Positions 36,339 to 45,522 of a DNA stretch of 64,000 nucleotides are shown in pieces. Within the stretch, counting starts at the first letter, position 1. Every line of letters begins with the position of its first letter. The stretch is from Chloroflexota bacterium (lineage in GTDB: Bacteria > Chloroflexota > Anaerolineae > Aggregatilineales > Phototrophicaceae), in assembly GCA_026707665.1 (NCBI GenBank), contig JAPOWK010000037.1:1-64000 (forward strand), given 5' to 3'. Position numbers and translations under genes: made by a program. The notes beneath the pieces are model-generated. The model ran no database searches, was not told where the DNA came from, and was given only the letters and a program-made list of their open reading frames with translations.

Positions 36339-36985
36339 GAAAGATCAAGACGGCCGTGATCACTGGCAAGCATCCCTTTGATGTGCCGGCATTTCACGCC
36401 GCCTTCCGCAGCCTGCCCGAAATCGACTTTTACCCGCAAGACATGGAGGAATTCGCTGCCGACGTCGGCGAGCGGCGCGCCGAATATGACGTGCTGCTCT
36501 TCTTTAACTTTCATCAGGAGACGCCCGACAGCGCGGGCGGCAAGACGGATGGAGCGACAAAGGCAGCGCTGGAAAGCCTGGGCGATAGCGAGCAAGGCAT
36601 CTTCATTTTGCACCACGCCCTGTTGGCTTATCCGGCTTGGCCGCTTTGGGCCAGCCTGGTCGGCATCCAGGCGCCCGGTTGGAGCGTGCACATGGACATC
36701 CGCCTCCATATCCAGGTTGCCAATCCGCAGCATCCGATCACGCACGGGCTGAGCGACTGGACGATGCTGGACGAGACCTATGTGGTCGGGGAGCCGGACG
36801 CCGACAGCGAGATCCTCCTCTTCACCGACGATCCCAAGAGCATGCGCAGCATCGCCTGGACGCGGCGCTACAAGAAGGCGCGTGTCTTCTGCTTCCAGTC
36901 GGGCCACGATCACCATGCCTATGCGAATCCGAATTTCCGCCGGGTCATCAGCCGCGGTATCCAATGGACGGCTCGCAGACTCTAG
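36323..36985 (+). CDS. ThuA-like (trehalose utilisation) protein
   Basis: A 220-residue protein of the ThuA fold, a flavodoxin/glutamine-amidotransferase-like domain: YDVLLFFNFHQETP, IFILHHALLAYPAW, ITHGLSDWTMLDETYVVG and the late VFCFQSGHDHHAYANPNFRR, the family's metal-binding-type HD/HH cluster. ThuA homologues act in disaccharide utilisation, perhaps on 3-keto sugars, but their reaction is not settled. ATG 36323 lies 10 bases after GGGAGG and overlaps the oxidoreductase gene. The combination suggests a keto-sugar pathway (inference). Confidence 0.82.
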   Translation: MESTVGKIKTAVITGKHPFDVPAFHAAFRSLPEIDFYPQDMEEFAADVGERRAEYDVLLFFNFHQETPDSAGGKTDGATKAALESLGDSEQGIFILHHALLAYPAWPLWASLVGIQAPGWSVHMDIRLHIQVANPQHPITHGLSDWTMLDETYVVGEPDADSEILLFTDDPKSMRSIAWTRRYKKARVFCFQSGHDHHAYANPNFRRVISRGIQWTARRL

Positions 36986-37018
36986 CGCAACCTTGTCAAG
37001 AGGGGGTGGCCTCACGCG

Positions 37019-38644
37019 ATGTATGACCGAAGAAACGAAATTGACCTGAAGCGCCCTCTTGCCTTGGGGATTGAGTTCATAATCAACAACCTGGATGAGC
37101 GCCAGAGCTACCTGCCCTTCTTTCATTACGAACTCATTCACCAGCCGACTTGCATGCGGCACGGACCGTTTGACTCTCCCCATGTCGTCGGTCGATTTCT
37201 GGATGCGCTTGGTCACTGTTCGCGCATCATCGACTTGCCTGACGAAACCGAAATTTATGATGCGCTCGCCCAGCAGCTCTACGACAGCCTCGAACGTCAC
37301 GAATCCGGCTTGCCCTGGAACCGTCCCACGCCTTGGCAGCCGGATGTCGCCGCCATGCACAACTGCCGCGAAGTGGTCCTGGGATTGCTCGCGCTCTGGA
37401 ATTGGCGTGCCGACGCGCGGGCGAAGCCGGCCCTGCGCCGCTTATGCCGCTCCATTCTGGGCGCGATTGGCGATGGCGCGCGCTTTCCTGGCGAGAGTCT
37501 CGGTTCCGAAGGCTGGACGCATGCATTCAGCGGCATTCTGGCGCCACCGCCGGCAACCACCGGCCGGCTCATTCGGCCGCTGGTTCAGTACTATCGTCAA
37601 TCGAAGGACGAGATTGCGCTGGAGCTGGCTCGCCGCTTCGCCGCGGATAATCTCGCGATGGCATTCGACGCCGATGGATCGATCGCCGAGGCGGCTGGCA
37701 CACACATGCATTCCATTACCGGCACGATCACCGGATTGATCGATTATGGCATCCTGGTTGGCGATGACGCGATGATTGAAGGCGCGCGCCGCGCCTACGA
37801 TGTCGGCATGCGTCCTTTCCGCAGCAGTTACGGTTGGGTGAAAGAGTTTGTTTGGGCGCCCTGGCTCGCCGAGCCACTGCTTGCGGCCGGATATGCCGGC
37901 TTCGACATCAACCGGGGCGAAGCCAACAATACCGGTGATCTCATTGAAGCGGCGCTCCTGCTGGGTCAGGCTGGCTACGCGGGTTATTTTGAAGATGCCG
38001 ACCGTATGCTGCGCAATCATCTGTTGGCGTCGCAGGTCGTAGACACGGCGTGGGTGCGCGAGGCCGAAGGCTACGAGGATGATGACGAGACGCGCTACGG
38101 AAACGTGGCGGAGCGGGCGCGCGGCGGCTTCTGTTTCGGGGGCACCAAGGGGCTCATCTCCTATGCGGAAGAAGCGTACCAGGTCAATGCGGATCTGGTG
38201 GGCGGCGCGTTGCAAGCCATCTGCGAGGCTTGGGAGGCTATCGCCGATGTGCGTGACAACCGTGTCCGCGTTCATCTGCTCTATTCGAAAGAAGACAGCG
38301 CCTATTCTTTGATCTGTCCAACGCCCGGTCCCGAACCGATCCGCCTGCGCCTCAAGGAAGCGGCGTCTCTGCAGATGCGCATTCCGTCCTGGGCACAGCC
38401 GGACGCCGTCACCCTTCAGATCAACGACTTGCCAAAGGCATCGGCTGCGGACGTGATAGCGGATGGCTACCTCAGGTTGTCCCCGCTGGCGGCGCAATCG
38501 GTCGTGAAAGTGTGGCTGCCATCCCGCCGGGAAACTGTCGCTGAGGAGGTGGGCGGGGAGCGCTACGAAATCGACTGGCACAACGACACCGTCCTCGGCA
38601 TCAGTCCGCCGGCGCGCTTTCAGCCACTGTATGGGCGCGACTGA
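37019..38644 (+). CDS. GH127 (DUF1680)-like glycosidase-fold protein, atypical active site
   Basis: A 541-residue protein without a signal peptide. The first about 400 residues are helix-rich, in keeping with an (alpha/alpha)6 barrel. The C-terminal part (MRIPSWAQPDAVTLQIN, then GYLRLSP and VVKVWLPSR) closely follows the beta-sandwich pattern of GH127 beta-L-arabinofuranosidases. The zinc-thiolate site of GH127 seems lost: E-x-C reads EAN at 301-303 and the CC pair is replaced around GFCFGG (single C372). It may be an enzyme of different mechanism or a distant family. It is co-oriented in the sugar operon, 33 bases after ThuA. Confidence 0.6.
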   Translation: MYDRRNEIDLKRPLALGIEFIINNLDERQSYLPFFHYELIHQPTCMRHGPFDSPHVVGRFLDALGHCSRIIDLPDETEIYDALAQQLYDSLERHESGLPWNRPTPWQPDVAAMHNCREVVLGLLALWNWRADARAKPALRRLCRSILGAIGDGARFPGESLGSEGWTHAFSGILAPPPATTGRLIRPLVQYYRQSKDEIALELARRFAADNLAMAFDADGSIAEAAGTHMHSITGTITGLIDYGILVGDDAMIEGARRAYDVGMRPFRSSYGWVKEFVWAPWLAEPLLAAGYAGFDINRGEANNTGDLIEAALLLGQAGYAGYFEDADRMLRNHLLASQVVDTAWVREAEGYEDDDETRYGNVAERARGGFCFGGTKGLISYAEEAYQVNADLVGGALQAICEAWEAIADVRDNRVRVHLLYSKEDSAYSLICPTPGPEPIRLRLKEAASLQMRIPSWAQPDAVTLQINDLPKASAADVIADGYLRLSPLAAQSVVKVWLPSRRETVAEEVGGERYEIDWHNDTVLGISPPARFQPLYGRD

Positions 38645-38670
38645 TCACCGACGGCAAGGAGAAGACTTCC

Positions 38671-39672
38671 GTGGTCGACTACCGGCGCGTGCATGACGAA
38701 GCGATCGTCTTTGATGGCACCTGCCCGCTGCTGACACATTCTCCAGCGCATAGCTCGTATTATGTCGAGGGCGGTGTCACGGTCGCTGCGCCATCCTTGG
38801 CGGCCAACCACAACTGCGGCGAAGCGGTAAAGCGAATCGCCGACTGGTTGAATATCATCCGCGAGCGCAGCCATGAGCTCATGCATGTCTCCGATGTCGC
38901 CGGCTTCCGCCAAGCCAAAGCCGATGACAAGTTGGGCATCCTCTTCCATTTTCAAAATTCGCTGCCGCTTGAGCAGAGCATCGAGCTGGTGGATGTCTAT
39001 CACGCGCTGGGCGTGCGCGTCATTCAGTTGACTTACAACGTCAGGAACTTCGTCGGCGATGGCTGCCTCGAGCCGAATGATGCGGGCTTAAGCGCCTTTG
39101 GCCGGCGGTTGATTAAAGCGATGAATCGCGCCGGCATCGCCGTCGACTGCAGCCACACCGGCATTCAGACCACCTTGGACGCGATGGATATCTCCGAGCA
39201 GCCGGTCGTTTTCAGCCACAACCTGACGAAAGCCTTTTGCGACAGCCCGCGCAACCTAAGCGACGAGCAAATCAAGCGCGTCGCCGAAATGGGCGGCGTC
39301 ATCGGCATCAACGGCTTCCCGCCCTTTGTGGCGAAGAAGCGGCGCCCCACGCTCGATGACTTGCTCAAACATGTCGACCACATCGCCGATCTCGCCGGCA
39401 TCGAACACGTGGGCATCGGCATCGACTTTGAATACATCGGCGCTGCCATGCAGGAGGCGTCGACGGCGCACTACGAGTACTTCGTCAAAACGGGACAGTG
39501 GGATCCGAAGGATTATCCGCCGCCACCTTATTATTATCCGCAAGGCTTGGACGACCCTCGCTGCTTTCCCAATTTGACCAAGGCGCTTTTGGAGCGCGGC
39601 TATGACGAAGTGGAAACGAAGAAGGTTCTGGGCGGCAATTTCATGCGGGTTTATTCGCAGATCTGGACTTGA
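38671..39672 (+). CDS. Membrane dipeptidase (M19)-like amidohydrolase, divergent metal site
   Basis: A 333-residue TIM-barrel protein like the renal dipeptidase family. It has VIQLTYNVRN, DCSHTG (H162), VVFSHN (H183), ISEQPVVFSH and the VGIGIDFEYIG strand. The two zinc ligands of the usual DGHND read DGTCP (T17, P19), and the bridging Glu position reads FQN (Q95), so the binuclear site is apparently incomplete. There is no signal peptide. GTG 38671 follows AAGGAGA by eight bases. It may cleave an amide or ester other than a dipeptide, or be non-catalytic. Confidence 0.75.
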   Translation: MVDYRRVHDEAIVFDGTCPLLTHSPAHSSYYVEGGVTVAAPSLAANHNCGEAVKRIADWLNIIRERSHELMHVSDVAGFRQAKADDKLGILFHFQNSLPLEQSIELVDVYHALGVRVIQLTYNVRNFVGDGCLEPNDAGLSAFGRRLIKAMNRAGIAVDCSHTGIQTTLDAMDISEQPVVFSHNLTKAFCDSPRNLSDEQIKRVAEMGGVIGINGFPPFVAKKRRPTLDDLLKHVDHIADLAGIEHVGIGIDFEYIGAAMQEASTAHYEYFVKTGQWDPKDYPPPPYYYPQGLDDPRCFPNLTKALLERGYDEVETKKVLGGNFMRVYSQIWT

Positions 39673-39675
39673 GTC

Positions 39676-40521
39676 ATGATGAACAGAGCAGAAATCTTGA
39701 GCAGACTTCGAGGAACGCTGGCGAATGGCGACGTCATTATCGGCGCCGGCTGCAGCGCCGGTATTGTCGCGAAGTGCGCTGAACTGGCTGGAGCGGACTT
39801 GATCGTCTGTTACAGCACGGGCCGATCGCGCATTATGGGTTTGCGTACCGAGGTGATCGGCCACTCCAATCCGCGAACGCTTGACATGTATGACGAAATC
39901 AGCAATGTCGTCAATGACACCCCCATCATCGCGGGCATCGAAGCCAACGACCAGACGACTTATGACCTGGAAATCGTGATTGACCGCTTCGTTGACCAAG
40001 GCTTCGACGGGTTTATCAACTTCCCCACCGTGGGCAATCATGAGCGCATTTCCGACTTTTTCCTGCGCGAGTACGAGAATATCGCCAGCAGCATCAATCA
40101 GCCCTGGGGATTTGCCCGCGAGGTTGAGCTGATACGCCTGCTGCGCTTGCGAGACATTTTCACCATGTGCTATGTATTCAGCGCCGAGCAAGCGGGGCGC
40201 ATGGCGCAAGCCGGCGTCGATGTCGTCTGCGCCCACGTCGGCGGCACTGCTGGCGGCTTGATCGGCTTCCCGGCTGACCCGATGGAAGAATCGCTGGATA
40301 ACGCGCAGCGCATCATGGAAGGCGCCTGGGAGGTCGATCCAAATGTGATCTGCCTGGCGCACGGCGGACCCTTCGCTGAGCCCGAGGATACCCGAGTCTT
40401 GTATGAGCGAACCGACGCCCAAGGTTTCGTCGGCGCCTCCAGCATCGAGCGCATCCCGATTGAAAAAGCGGTGATGAGCGCGGTCAAGACCTTCAAAAAC
40501 CACAAAGTTAGGAAGCGCTAG
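39676..40521 (+). CDS. PEP hydrolase-family TIM-barrel protein (Tm-1 C-terminal half homologue)
   Basis: A 281-residue protein of the phosphoenolpyruvate hydrolase-like family, which makes up the C-terminal half of the plant virus-resistance protein Tm-1. It has GAGCSAGIVAKCAELAGADL and STGRSRIMG near the start, then INFPTVGNHE and AHVGGTAGG. Bacterial members have no well-established reaction. It begins three bases after the dipeptidase-like stop, and its own stop is immediately followed by the ATG of the UPF0261 gene. Confidence 0.82.
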   Translation: MMNRAEILSRLRGTLANGDVIIGAGCSAGIVAKCAELAGADLIVCYSTGRSRIMGLRTEVIGHSNPRTLDMYDEISNVVNDTPIIAGIEANDQTTYDLEIVIDRFVDQGFDGFINFPTVGNHERISDFFLREYENIASSINQPWGFAREVELIRLLRLRDIFTMCYVFSAEQAGRMAQAGVDVVCAHVGGTAGGLIGFPADPMEESLDNAQRIMEGAWEVDPNVICLAHGGPFAEPEDTRVLYERTDAQGFVGASSIERIPIEKAVMSAVKTFKNHKVRKR

Positions 40522-41751
40522 ATGGTGACAGAGTCGATGCCTACGGTCGTCCTTGCCGGCGCGCTAGATACCAAAGCGGCCGAGTTCGCCTGGGTGAAGG
40601 CGCTAATCGAAAAGCAAGGGGTCCGCACCCTGGTGATTGATGTCGGCATTCTGGGCGAGCCTGGTTTCGATCCCGATGTCAGCCGTGAAGCGGTGGCCAG
40701 CGCGGCCGGAGGCGATCTCGACGCTCTGCGCCGGGGCGAGCGCCGTGGTGAGGCACTGGAAGTTATGGGTCGGGGCTTGGCGGTTGTAGCGCGCGCTCTT
40801 TACGACGAGGGCAAACTCGATGGCATCCTGGGCATGGGCGGCAGTGGCGGTACGACTGTCGGGGCAGCCGGTATGCGGGCGCTGCCACTCGGCCTGCCCA
40901 AGCTCATGGTGTCGACCGTGGCGAGCGGAGATGTGCGCGCTTTTGTAGGACCGGCGGACATCGTGATGATGCCGTCAATCGTCGATGTAGCGGGCATCAA
41001 CCGCATCAGCGCCAAGGTCTACGCCAATGCGGCAACGGCGATCGTGGGCATGGTCCGCGGAGAGGCGGCGCCGATCGCGGAGGAGAGACCGCTGGTTGCC
41101 GCTTCCATGTTCGGCAATACCACGCCTTGCGTCGACCAGGCGCGGAGTTTGATCGAAAAACAGGGTTATGAAGTCTTGGTATTCCATGCGACCGGTATCG
41201 GTGGCCAGACAATGGAGAGCCTGATCAGTGAAGGCTATATCGCCGCCTGTCTCGACATAACGACAACGGAACTGGCGGACGAAGTCTGCGGAGGCGGCGC
41301 CAGCGCCGGACCGGAACGCTGCCTGGCGGCGTCGCGCGCTGGCATTCCCGCAGTGATTGTGCCGGGCTGCGTCGACATGGCCAACTTCGGGCCGCTCGAA
41401 TCCGTTCCTGAACAGTATCGCGAACGCAATTTGTATCAGTGGGCGCCCACCGCCACACTCTTGCGCACAAATATCGAAGAGAATCGGCGGATCGGGGAAA
41501 TGATCGGAGCGGCCGCCAACGCGGCAATCGCGCCAGTCGCCATTCTCCTCCCCCTCGGGGGTTTATCCATGCTGGATCGTGCTGGTGGCGCGTTCTGGGA
41601 TCCGCCCGCGAACGCCGCTTGCTTCGACGCGATCAAGAGGGGGCTCAGGCCGGACATAACCGTCATCGAGCTGGACTGCAATATCAATGATCCGCCTTTT
41701 GCCGAAGCCGCCGCCGACACGCTAGTAAGCTTGATGCGGCAGTCCGAATGA
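40522..41751 (+). CDS. UPF0261 protein (Tm-1 N-terminal half homologue, ATP-binding)
   Basis: A 409-residue UPF0261 protein. It opens VLAGALDTKAAEFAWVKALI and has the glycine loop GMGGSGGTTVGAAGMRALPL, which in Tm-1 binds nucleotide. It also has VDVAGINRIS and MFGNTTPCVDQ. Plant Tm-1 fuses this module, first, to the PEP hydrolase-like module, second; here they are separate genes in the opposite order, joined stop to start (TAGATG). The function in bacteria is unknown. Confidence 0.85.
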   Translation: MVTESMPTVVLAGALDTKAAEFAWVKALIEKQGVRTLVIDVGILGEPGFDPDVSREAVASAAGGDLDALRRGERRGEALEVMGRGLAVVARALYDEGKLDGILGMGGSGGTTVGAAGMRALPLGLPKLMVSTVASGDVRAFVGPADIVMMPSIVDVAGINRISAKVYANAATAIVGMVRGEAAPIAEERPLVAASMFGNTTPCVDQARSLIEKQGYEVLVFHATGIGGQTMESLISEGYIAACLDITTTELADEVCGGGASAGPERCLAASRAGIPAVIVPGCVDMANFGPLESVPEQYRERNLYQWAPTATLLRTNIEENRRIGEMIGAAANAAIAPVAILLPLGGLSMLDRAGGAFWDPPANAACFDAIKRGLRPDITVIELDCNINDPPFAEAAADTLVSLMRQSE

Positions 41752-42095
41752 GACAGACTTGCAGCGCGCTAATTCTCAGCGTCGCTGAGCGAGTCCTTCT
41801 GCTGCCCGACGCCACATTTGTGTGCCGACAGGCTATTCTCCAGGTGATGGGCGGCGGATACTACTTCAATTCGAATCAGAACAGGATTCGGCTCATCTAA
41901 AGCGAGCGCCGTCCATAAGGCGGCATTTTCTTGCGACCCTATGTGAATTGCGCTACTGTAGAGGTGCTGCTGTTATCGGTACCGGAGCCTAGGCCGGGCA
42001 GTCGGAATAGAGATTGTAGGAGGGATGAGAGGCCCGATAGATTCACGGTACTTACAGTTTGTATCGCTATAAGAGTGTCTTCTTGGAGAATGATC
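41752..42095. other. Intergenic region upstream of the 42096 operon
   Basis: These 344 bases hold no supported gene. The reading frame of the next gene is open through the second half but without a ribosome-binding site. TATAAG at 42068 may be a -10 element; no -35 at proper spacing was found. Confidence 0.4.
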
Positions 42096-43463
42096 ATGTA
42101 CGAAAAATGTTCGCAAAGCCTTTTATCCCGCTGCCTTCTGCTGACAATTCTACTGATAGCGTTCACGATTTTCGCTCCGGTAGCCGCACAAGACGGTCCG
42201 ACTGGGCAACTCACCGTGTTCATGTGGGGTGGTCCACCGGACATTGACACCTATGAAGCGGCAATCGCCCGTTACATGGACGAAAATCCCGGTGTTGAGA
42301 TTGAGTTAATTGACGCCGCGGGTTGCGGCGCCAGCTATGCCGCCTGCAAAACGCAGATCGCCGGGGGCACGATGGCGGATGTCTTCGTGCCGGGCAGTTG
42401 GAACTACAATGCCATGGCGAATGATGGCGTGCTTGAAGACCTAGCGCCCTATGTAGACGCCGACTCCGACCTCGACTTGGCTGATTTTCACCCGGTCACC
42501 ATTGAAGCGGTGACCAGCTTGCGCGATGGCACCCTGGTTGGATTGCCGATGGGCTTCAACATCCAGAGCATGTGGTTCAACAAGGACATGTTCGACGCGG
42601 CGGGCTTGGATTACCCGCCGGCGGACGGCGATTATACCTGGGATGATGTTCGCGCCTGGGCGAAACAGTTGACCATCGACGAAAATGGCAATACAGCCGA
42701 CTCGATGGACTTTGATGCTGGCAAGATCGTACAGTGGGGTTACTACAACCACTTCGTCTGGCCCTGGGGCAACGGCTATGATCCGATCCTCTTCGCCTTC
42801 GGCGGCAGCGCGATGACCTTGCCGGACCGCGGCAGCTGCAATCTGGAGCACCCGGACAGCATCCGTGGCTGGCAATTCATTCAGGATCTGATGTGGACGG
42901 ACCACTCTACCGTGAAGCCGGACGCCCACGCGGAACAGATCGGCTTCCTGCGCTGGGTCGATGGGCAGGTGGCATTGCAGCATGGCTCCTTCGAACAGGC
43001 GAAGCTGGTCGACGACCAGAATCCCGGCTTGAATTATGACATTGCGCCCTTGCCCAGTGGCGATGCCGGTAACGCGACCGTGATTCAAGTGCACATGTGG
43101 AGCATCTATAGCGGTTCGCCCAACAAAGAGCTGGCTTGGCATTTGCTGAGATGGCTGGCGACCGACGGGTCAGTAGGCGACTATGGGTCGATTATGACGC
43201 TGATACCGGCATACAAGGACAATGCGCTGGGCGAGTATTTCGTCGATGCGCCCTATGCGCCCGAGCATACAAAAGAGGCGCAGCTGGATCCGCTCGAATG
43301 GGAACTGACGACCTACCCCAGCATGTACAACGAGAAGACGGATCAAATCCAGGGTTCGGACGGCTTTGGCGATGCCCTGTCGGAAATCCTGAATAACAAG
43401 AAGTCGGCTGAAGAAGCGCTGACGGGCATCTGCGCGCAAGTCGATGCGGTGATGCAAGAGTAG
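42096..43463 (+). CDS. ABC sugar transporter extracellular binding protein (family 1)
   Basis: A 455-residue secreted sugar-binding protein. The signal peptide has the core LLLTILLIAFTIFAPV and cleavage near AA-QD at residues 31-32. Family-1 features include LTVFMWGGPPDIDTYEAAIA and MWFNKDMFDAAGLDYPP. ATG 42096 lies seven bases after GGAG; the frame extends upstream without signal. Several Cys residues in the mature protein (GCGASYAACK, SCNLEHP, ICAQ) could form disulfides outside the cell. It heads an operon with a GH39-like glycosidase and two permeases, without ATPase. Confidence 0.92.
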   Translation: MYEKCSQSLLSRCLLLTILLIAFTIFAPVAAQDGPTGQLTVFMWGGPPDIDTYEAAIARYMDENPGVEIELIDAAGCGASYAACKTQIAGGTMADVFVPGSWNYNAMANDGVLEDLAPYVDADSDLDLADFHPVTIEAVTSLRDGTLVGLPMGFNIQSMWFNKDMFDAAGLDYPPADGDYTWDDVRAWAKQLTIDENGNTADSMDFDAGKIVQWGYYNHFVWPWGNGYDPILFAFGGSAMTLPDRGSCNLEHPDSIRGWQFIQDLMWTDHSTVKPDAHAEQIGFLRWVDGQVALQHGSFEQAKLVDDQNPGLNYDIAPLPSGDAGNATVIQVHMWSIYSGSPNKELAWHLLRWLATDGSVGDYGSIMTLIPAYKDNALGEYFVDAPYAPEHTKEAQLDPLEWELTTYPSMYNEKTDQIQGSDGFGDALSEILNNKKSAEEALTGICAQVDAVMQE

Positions 43464-43493
43464 CGCGGACTTCGAAGCACGATTCTGCATGCA

Positions 43494-43532
43494 GACTGCC
43501 GGTGCTCGGCCTGCCTGGTGGCGCCGGCAGTC
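43494..43532 (+). promoter_or_regulatory. Intercistronic stem-loop after a binding-protein gene
   Basis: GACTGCCGG (43494-43502) pairs perfectly with CCGGCAGTC (43524-43532) over a 21-base loop. There is no T-run. It lies between the binding-protein gene and the GH39-like gene, where it could protect the upstream transcript. Confidence 0.45.
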
Positions 43533-43551
43533 CCGACGACTTGAATCGCCC

Positions 43552-45471
43552 ATGTCCGCTGTCAAATCTGCGCGCGTCGTATTCCTCTGCCTGTTGCTAT
43601 TCACAGGCGTTCATGAAGGTGTGAACCCCGCAATGAACAGCTCGCCAGATACTTTTGCCAGCACGGTGGAAATGCCAATCGTCGCTGACTTCTCGGTCAC
43701 CATCGATCCACCCTTGGTCAAGAAGTTCGACTTCATGAATTCGGGCATCGTGCCGATGTGGCGCTACCGGCGCGATCTGGATTTGATCGACGATCTCAAG
43801 ACACAGTCGTTGCGCGTCGATTTCTTCTGGGGTGAACCGCAAATCAATGGCTGGACGACGGAAATGATCAGCGGCAGCGCCGACGATCTTCGCTTTGATT
43901 TCAGCGAAATCGATGAATTGTCGCGCCTGCTGAAAGAGCGGGGCATCGGCGGTTACTGGTCGTACTGTTACAATCCGCTGCCGCTGCAGGCCGGCTTTGG
44001 GCACGCCAGCCATCCCTCGAATCTCGAAGCCTGGCGCGAAATCATGTACCAATTCGCGCGTCACTTCAGAGAAAATGACCTGCGGCCAGATTATCACGCA
44101 ATCTGGAACGAACCCGATCTTGATATCTTTTACAATCGGCCGGTTGAAGTCTATTCTCAGCTCTACAAGTTTGGTGTCGAGGGTTTGCGCGCCGGTGATC
44201 CCGATGCCTTTGTCGGCGGACCAGACCTGGCATTCACCGATGAATGGATCGAGCCCTTTCTTGATTTCATTGAAGAAAACAATCTGCCGCTCGATTTCTT
44301 CGCTTTCCATGCCATCGGCCTTAGCCCAATCTCGCGAGTCAACAGCGCGCGGCGGAAGATCAAAATCCGGCCCTATTTCGATACGACCGAGCTGGTCTTC
44401 AGCGAGCTGAATCCGTCTATGATTTTCAACTCGCCACAGGCGCCGGTAGTGCGTTACACGCAAGCCGCCCTCATACTCGATCACATTGCCCGGCTGGTGG
44501 ACGAGCCCGATATCACGCGCGTGCATTGGGCGCAATTCATGGATAGCAGCGTCGATACGCTGGGCGTGGTCAGCTTGGATGGGCATCGCCGCGCCGCCTA
44601 CAATGCATTCAAGCTCTATGCGATGATGCCGGTGGATCGGCGTGCGGTCGAGGTCTCCGGGTCGCTCTCCGCTCTGGCCTCGACGGACGCGCAAACATCG
44701 AGTCTGCTGCTATGGAATCGTTCGCGATCGGATAAGCGGCTGAGCGTTGTCTTGAAGAACATTCCCTTTGCGCGGGGCACGCTGCGCGTCTATCGGATTG
44801 ATGAAGAGCACGCCAGCTACTTCGAGAATCCGGATAGCGAAGAGTTGACGGCAGTGGAAACTCATGAAGATGTGGTCACCAGCGATTTAACCTGGCAGGG
44901 TGAGATTCCGGACCACGGCGTCCTTTATTTGCAAGTCAGCGATGGCAGCGGCGCATCCGAACTAACAGAGATTGAACCTGTAGCCGAAATCATTCGCATA
45001 AATCGGTATTTTCCCGACCGTTCCAAGGACAACTTCGCTGAATTTGATCGGTCCAGCTGGATCGCGCGGCTGGGCATGGGATCGCAGGATTTCGCCGAAT
45101 CGCGCCTGGGAATCGTGATGGAGGATGTACCCAGCGCCCTTGAGGTGTCGGTCGAGACGGAAGGCGAAATGCGAAACTTGGACGCGAACAGCCTTCTCGG
45201 TCTGCGTCTCGATTACGCGGACGGTAACGGATATGCAAAAGCCGTCCTGGTCCACAGTGGCTTGTACAGCCCGGCGCGTGACGCAAAGGAGCCCTGGGGA
45301 ACGGAGCGACAAGCCGACGAAATCGTTGAATTGGACGATTTGTCGATGATGCGGTTGGAACCGGCTCGATTCGCGCCGGCGGGCTGGAACGGGCGCTTGA
45401 TCATCACATTCATGATGCAGAATACGGGCGCCGCCACGCGAGCCAAGGTTGTCATTCGCCGCGCGCCATAA
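43552..45471 (+). CDS. GH39-like beta-xylosidase/iduronidase-type glycosidase
   Basis: A 639-residue, probably exported protein: residues 8-20 (RVVFLCLLLFTGV) form a signal or anchor. The clan GH-A barrel spans about 50-390. It has IWNEPD with acid/base E187, a nucleophile candidate E285 in VFSELNPS, and HWAQFMDSS near the barrel end. A beta-rich region of about 250 residues follows, starting around VLKNIPFARGTLRVYRID. GH39 members hydrolyse beta-xylosides or uronides. It would act outside the membrane on glycans whose products are imported by the flanking transporter genes. Family assignment rests on motifs and layout only. Confidence 0.75.
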   Translation: MSAVKSARVVFLCLLLFTGVHEGVNPAMNSSPDTFASTVEMPIVADFSVTIDPPLVKKFDFMNSGIVPMWRYRRDLDLIDDLKTQSLRVDFFWGEPQINGWTTEMISGSADDLRFDFSEIDELSRLLKERGIGGYWSYCYNPLPLQAGFGHASHPSNLEAWREIMYQFARHFRENDLRPDYHAIWNEPDLDIFYNRPVEVYSQLYKFGVEGLRAGDPDAFVGGPDLAFTDEWIEPFLDFIEENNLPLDFFAFHAIGLSPISRVNSARRKIKIRPYFDTTELVFSELNPSMIFNSPQAPVVRYTQAALILDHIARLVDEPDITRVHWAQFMDSSVDTLGVVSLDGHRRAAYNAFKLYAMMPVDRRAVEVSGSLSALASTDAQTSSLLLWNRSRSDKRLSVVLKNIPFARGTLRVYRIDEEHASYFENPDSEELTAVETHEDVVTSDLTWQGEIPDHGVLYLQVSDGSGASELTEIEPVAEIIRINRYFPDRSKDNFAEFDRSSWIARLGMGSQDFAESRLGIVMEDVPSALEVSVETEGEMRNLDANSLLGLRLDYADGNGYAKAVLVHSGLYSPARDAKEPWGTERQADEIVELDDLSMMRLEPARFAPAGWNGRLIITFMMQNTGAATRAKVVIRRAP

Positions 45472-45522
45472 GGGCTTTGCTCGATTGAGAGCGCGCAAGC
45501 TGTTTCAGGGAAATGGTCTAAC

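Noticed and set aside
37442..40503. Two long minus-strand open frames (37442-38581 and 39256-40503)
   Set aside because: Both lie opposite coding genes with good start signals and show no domain or start site of their own.
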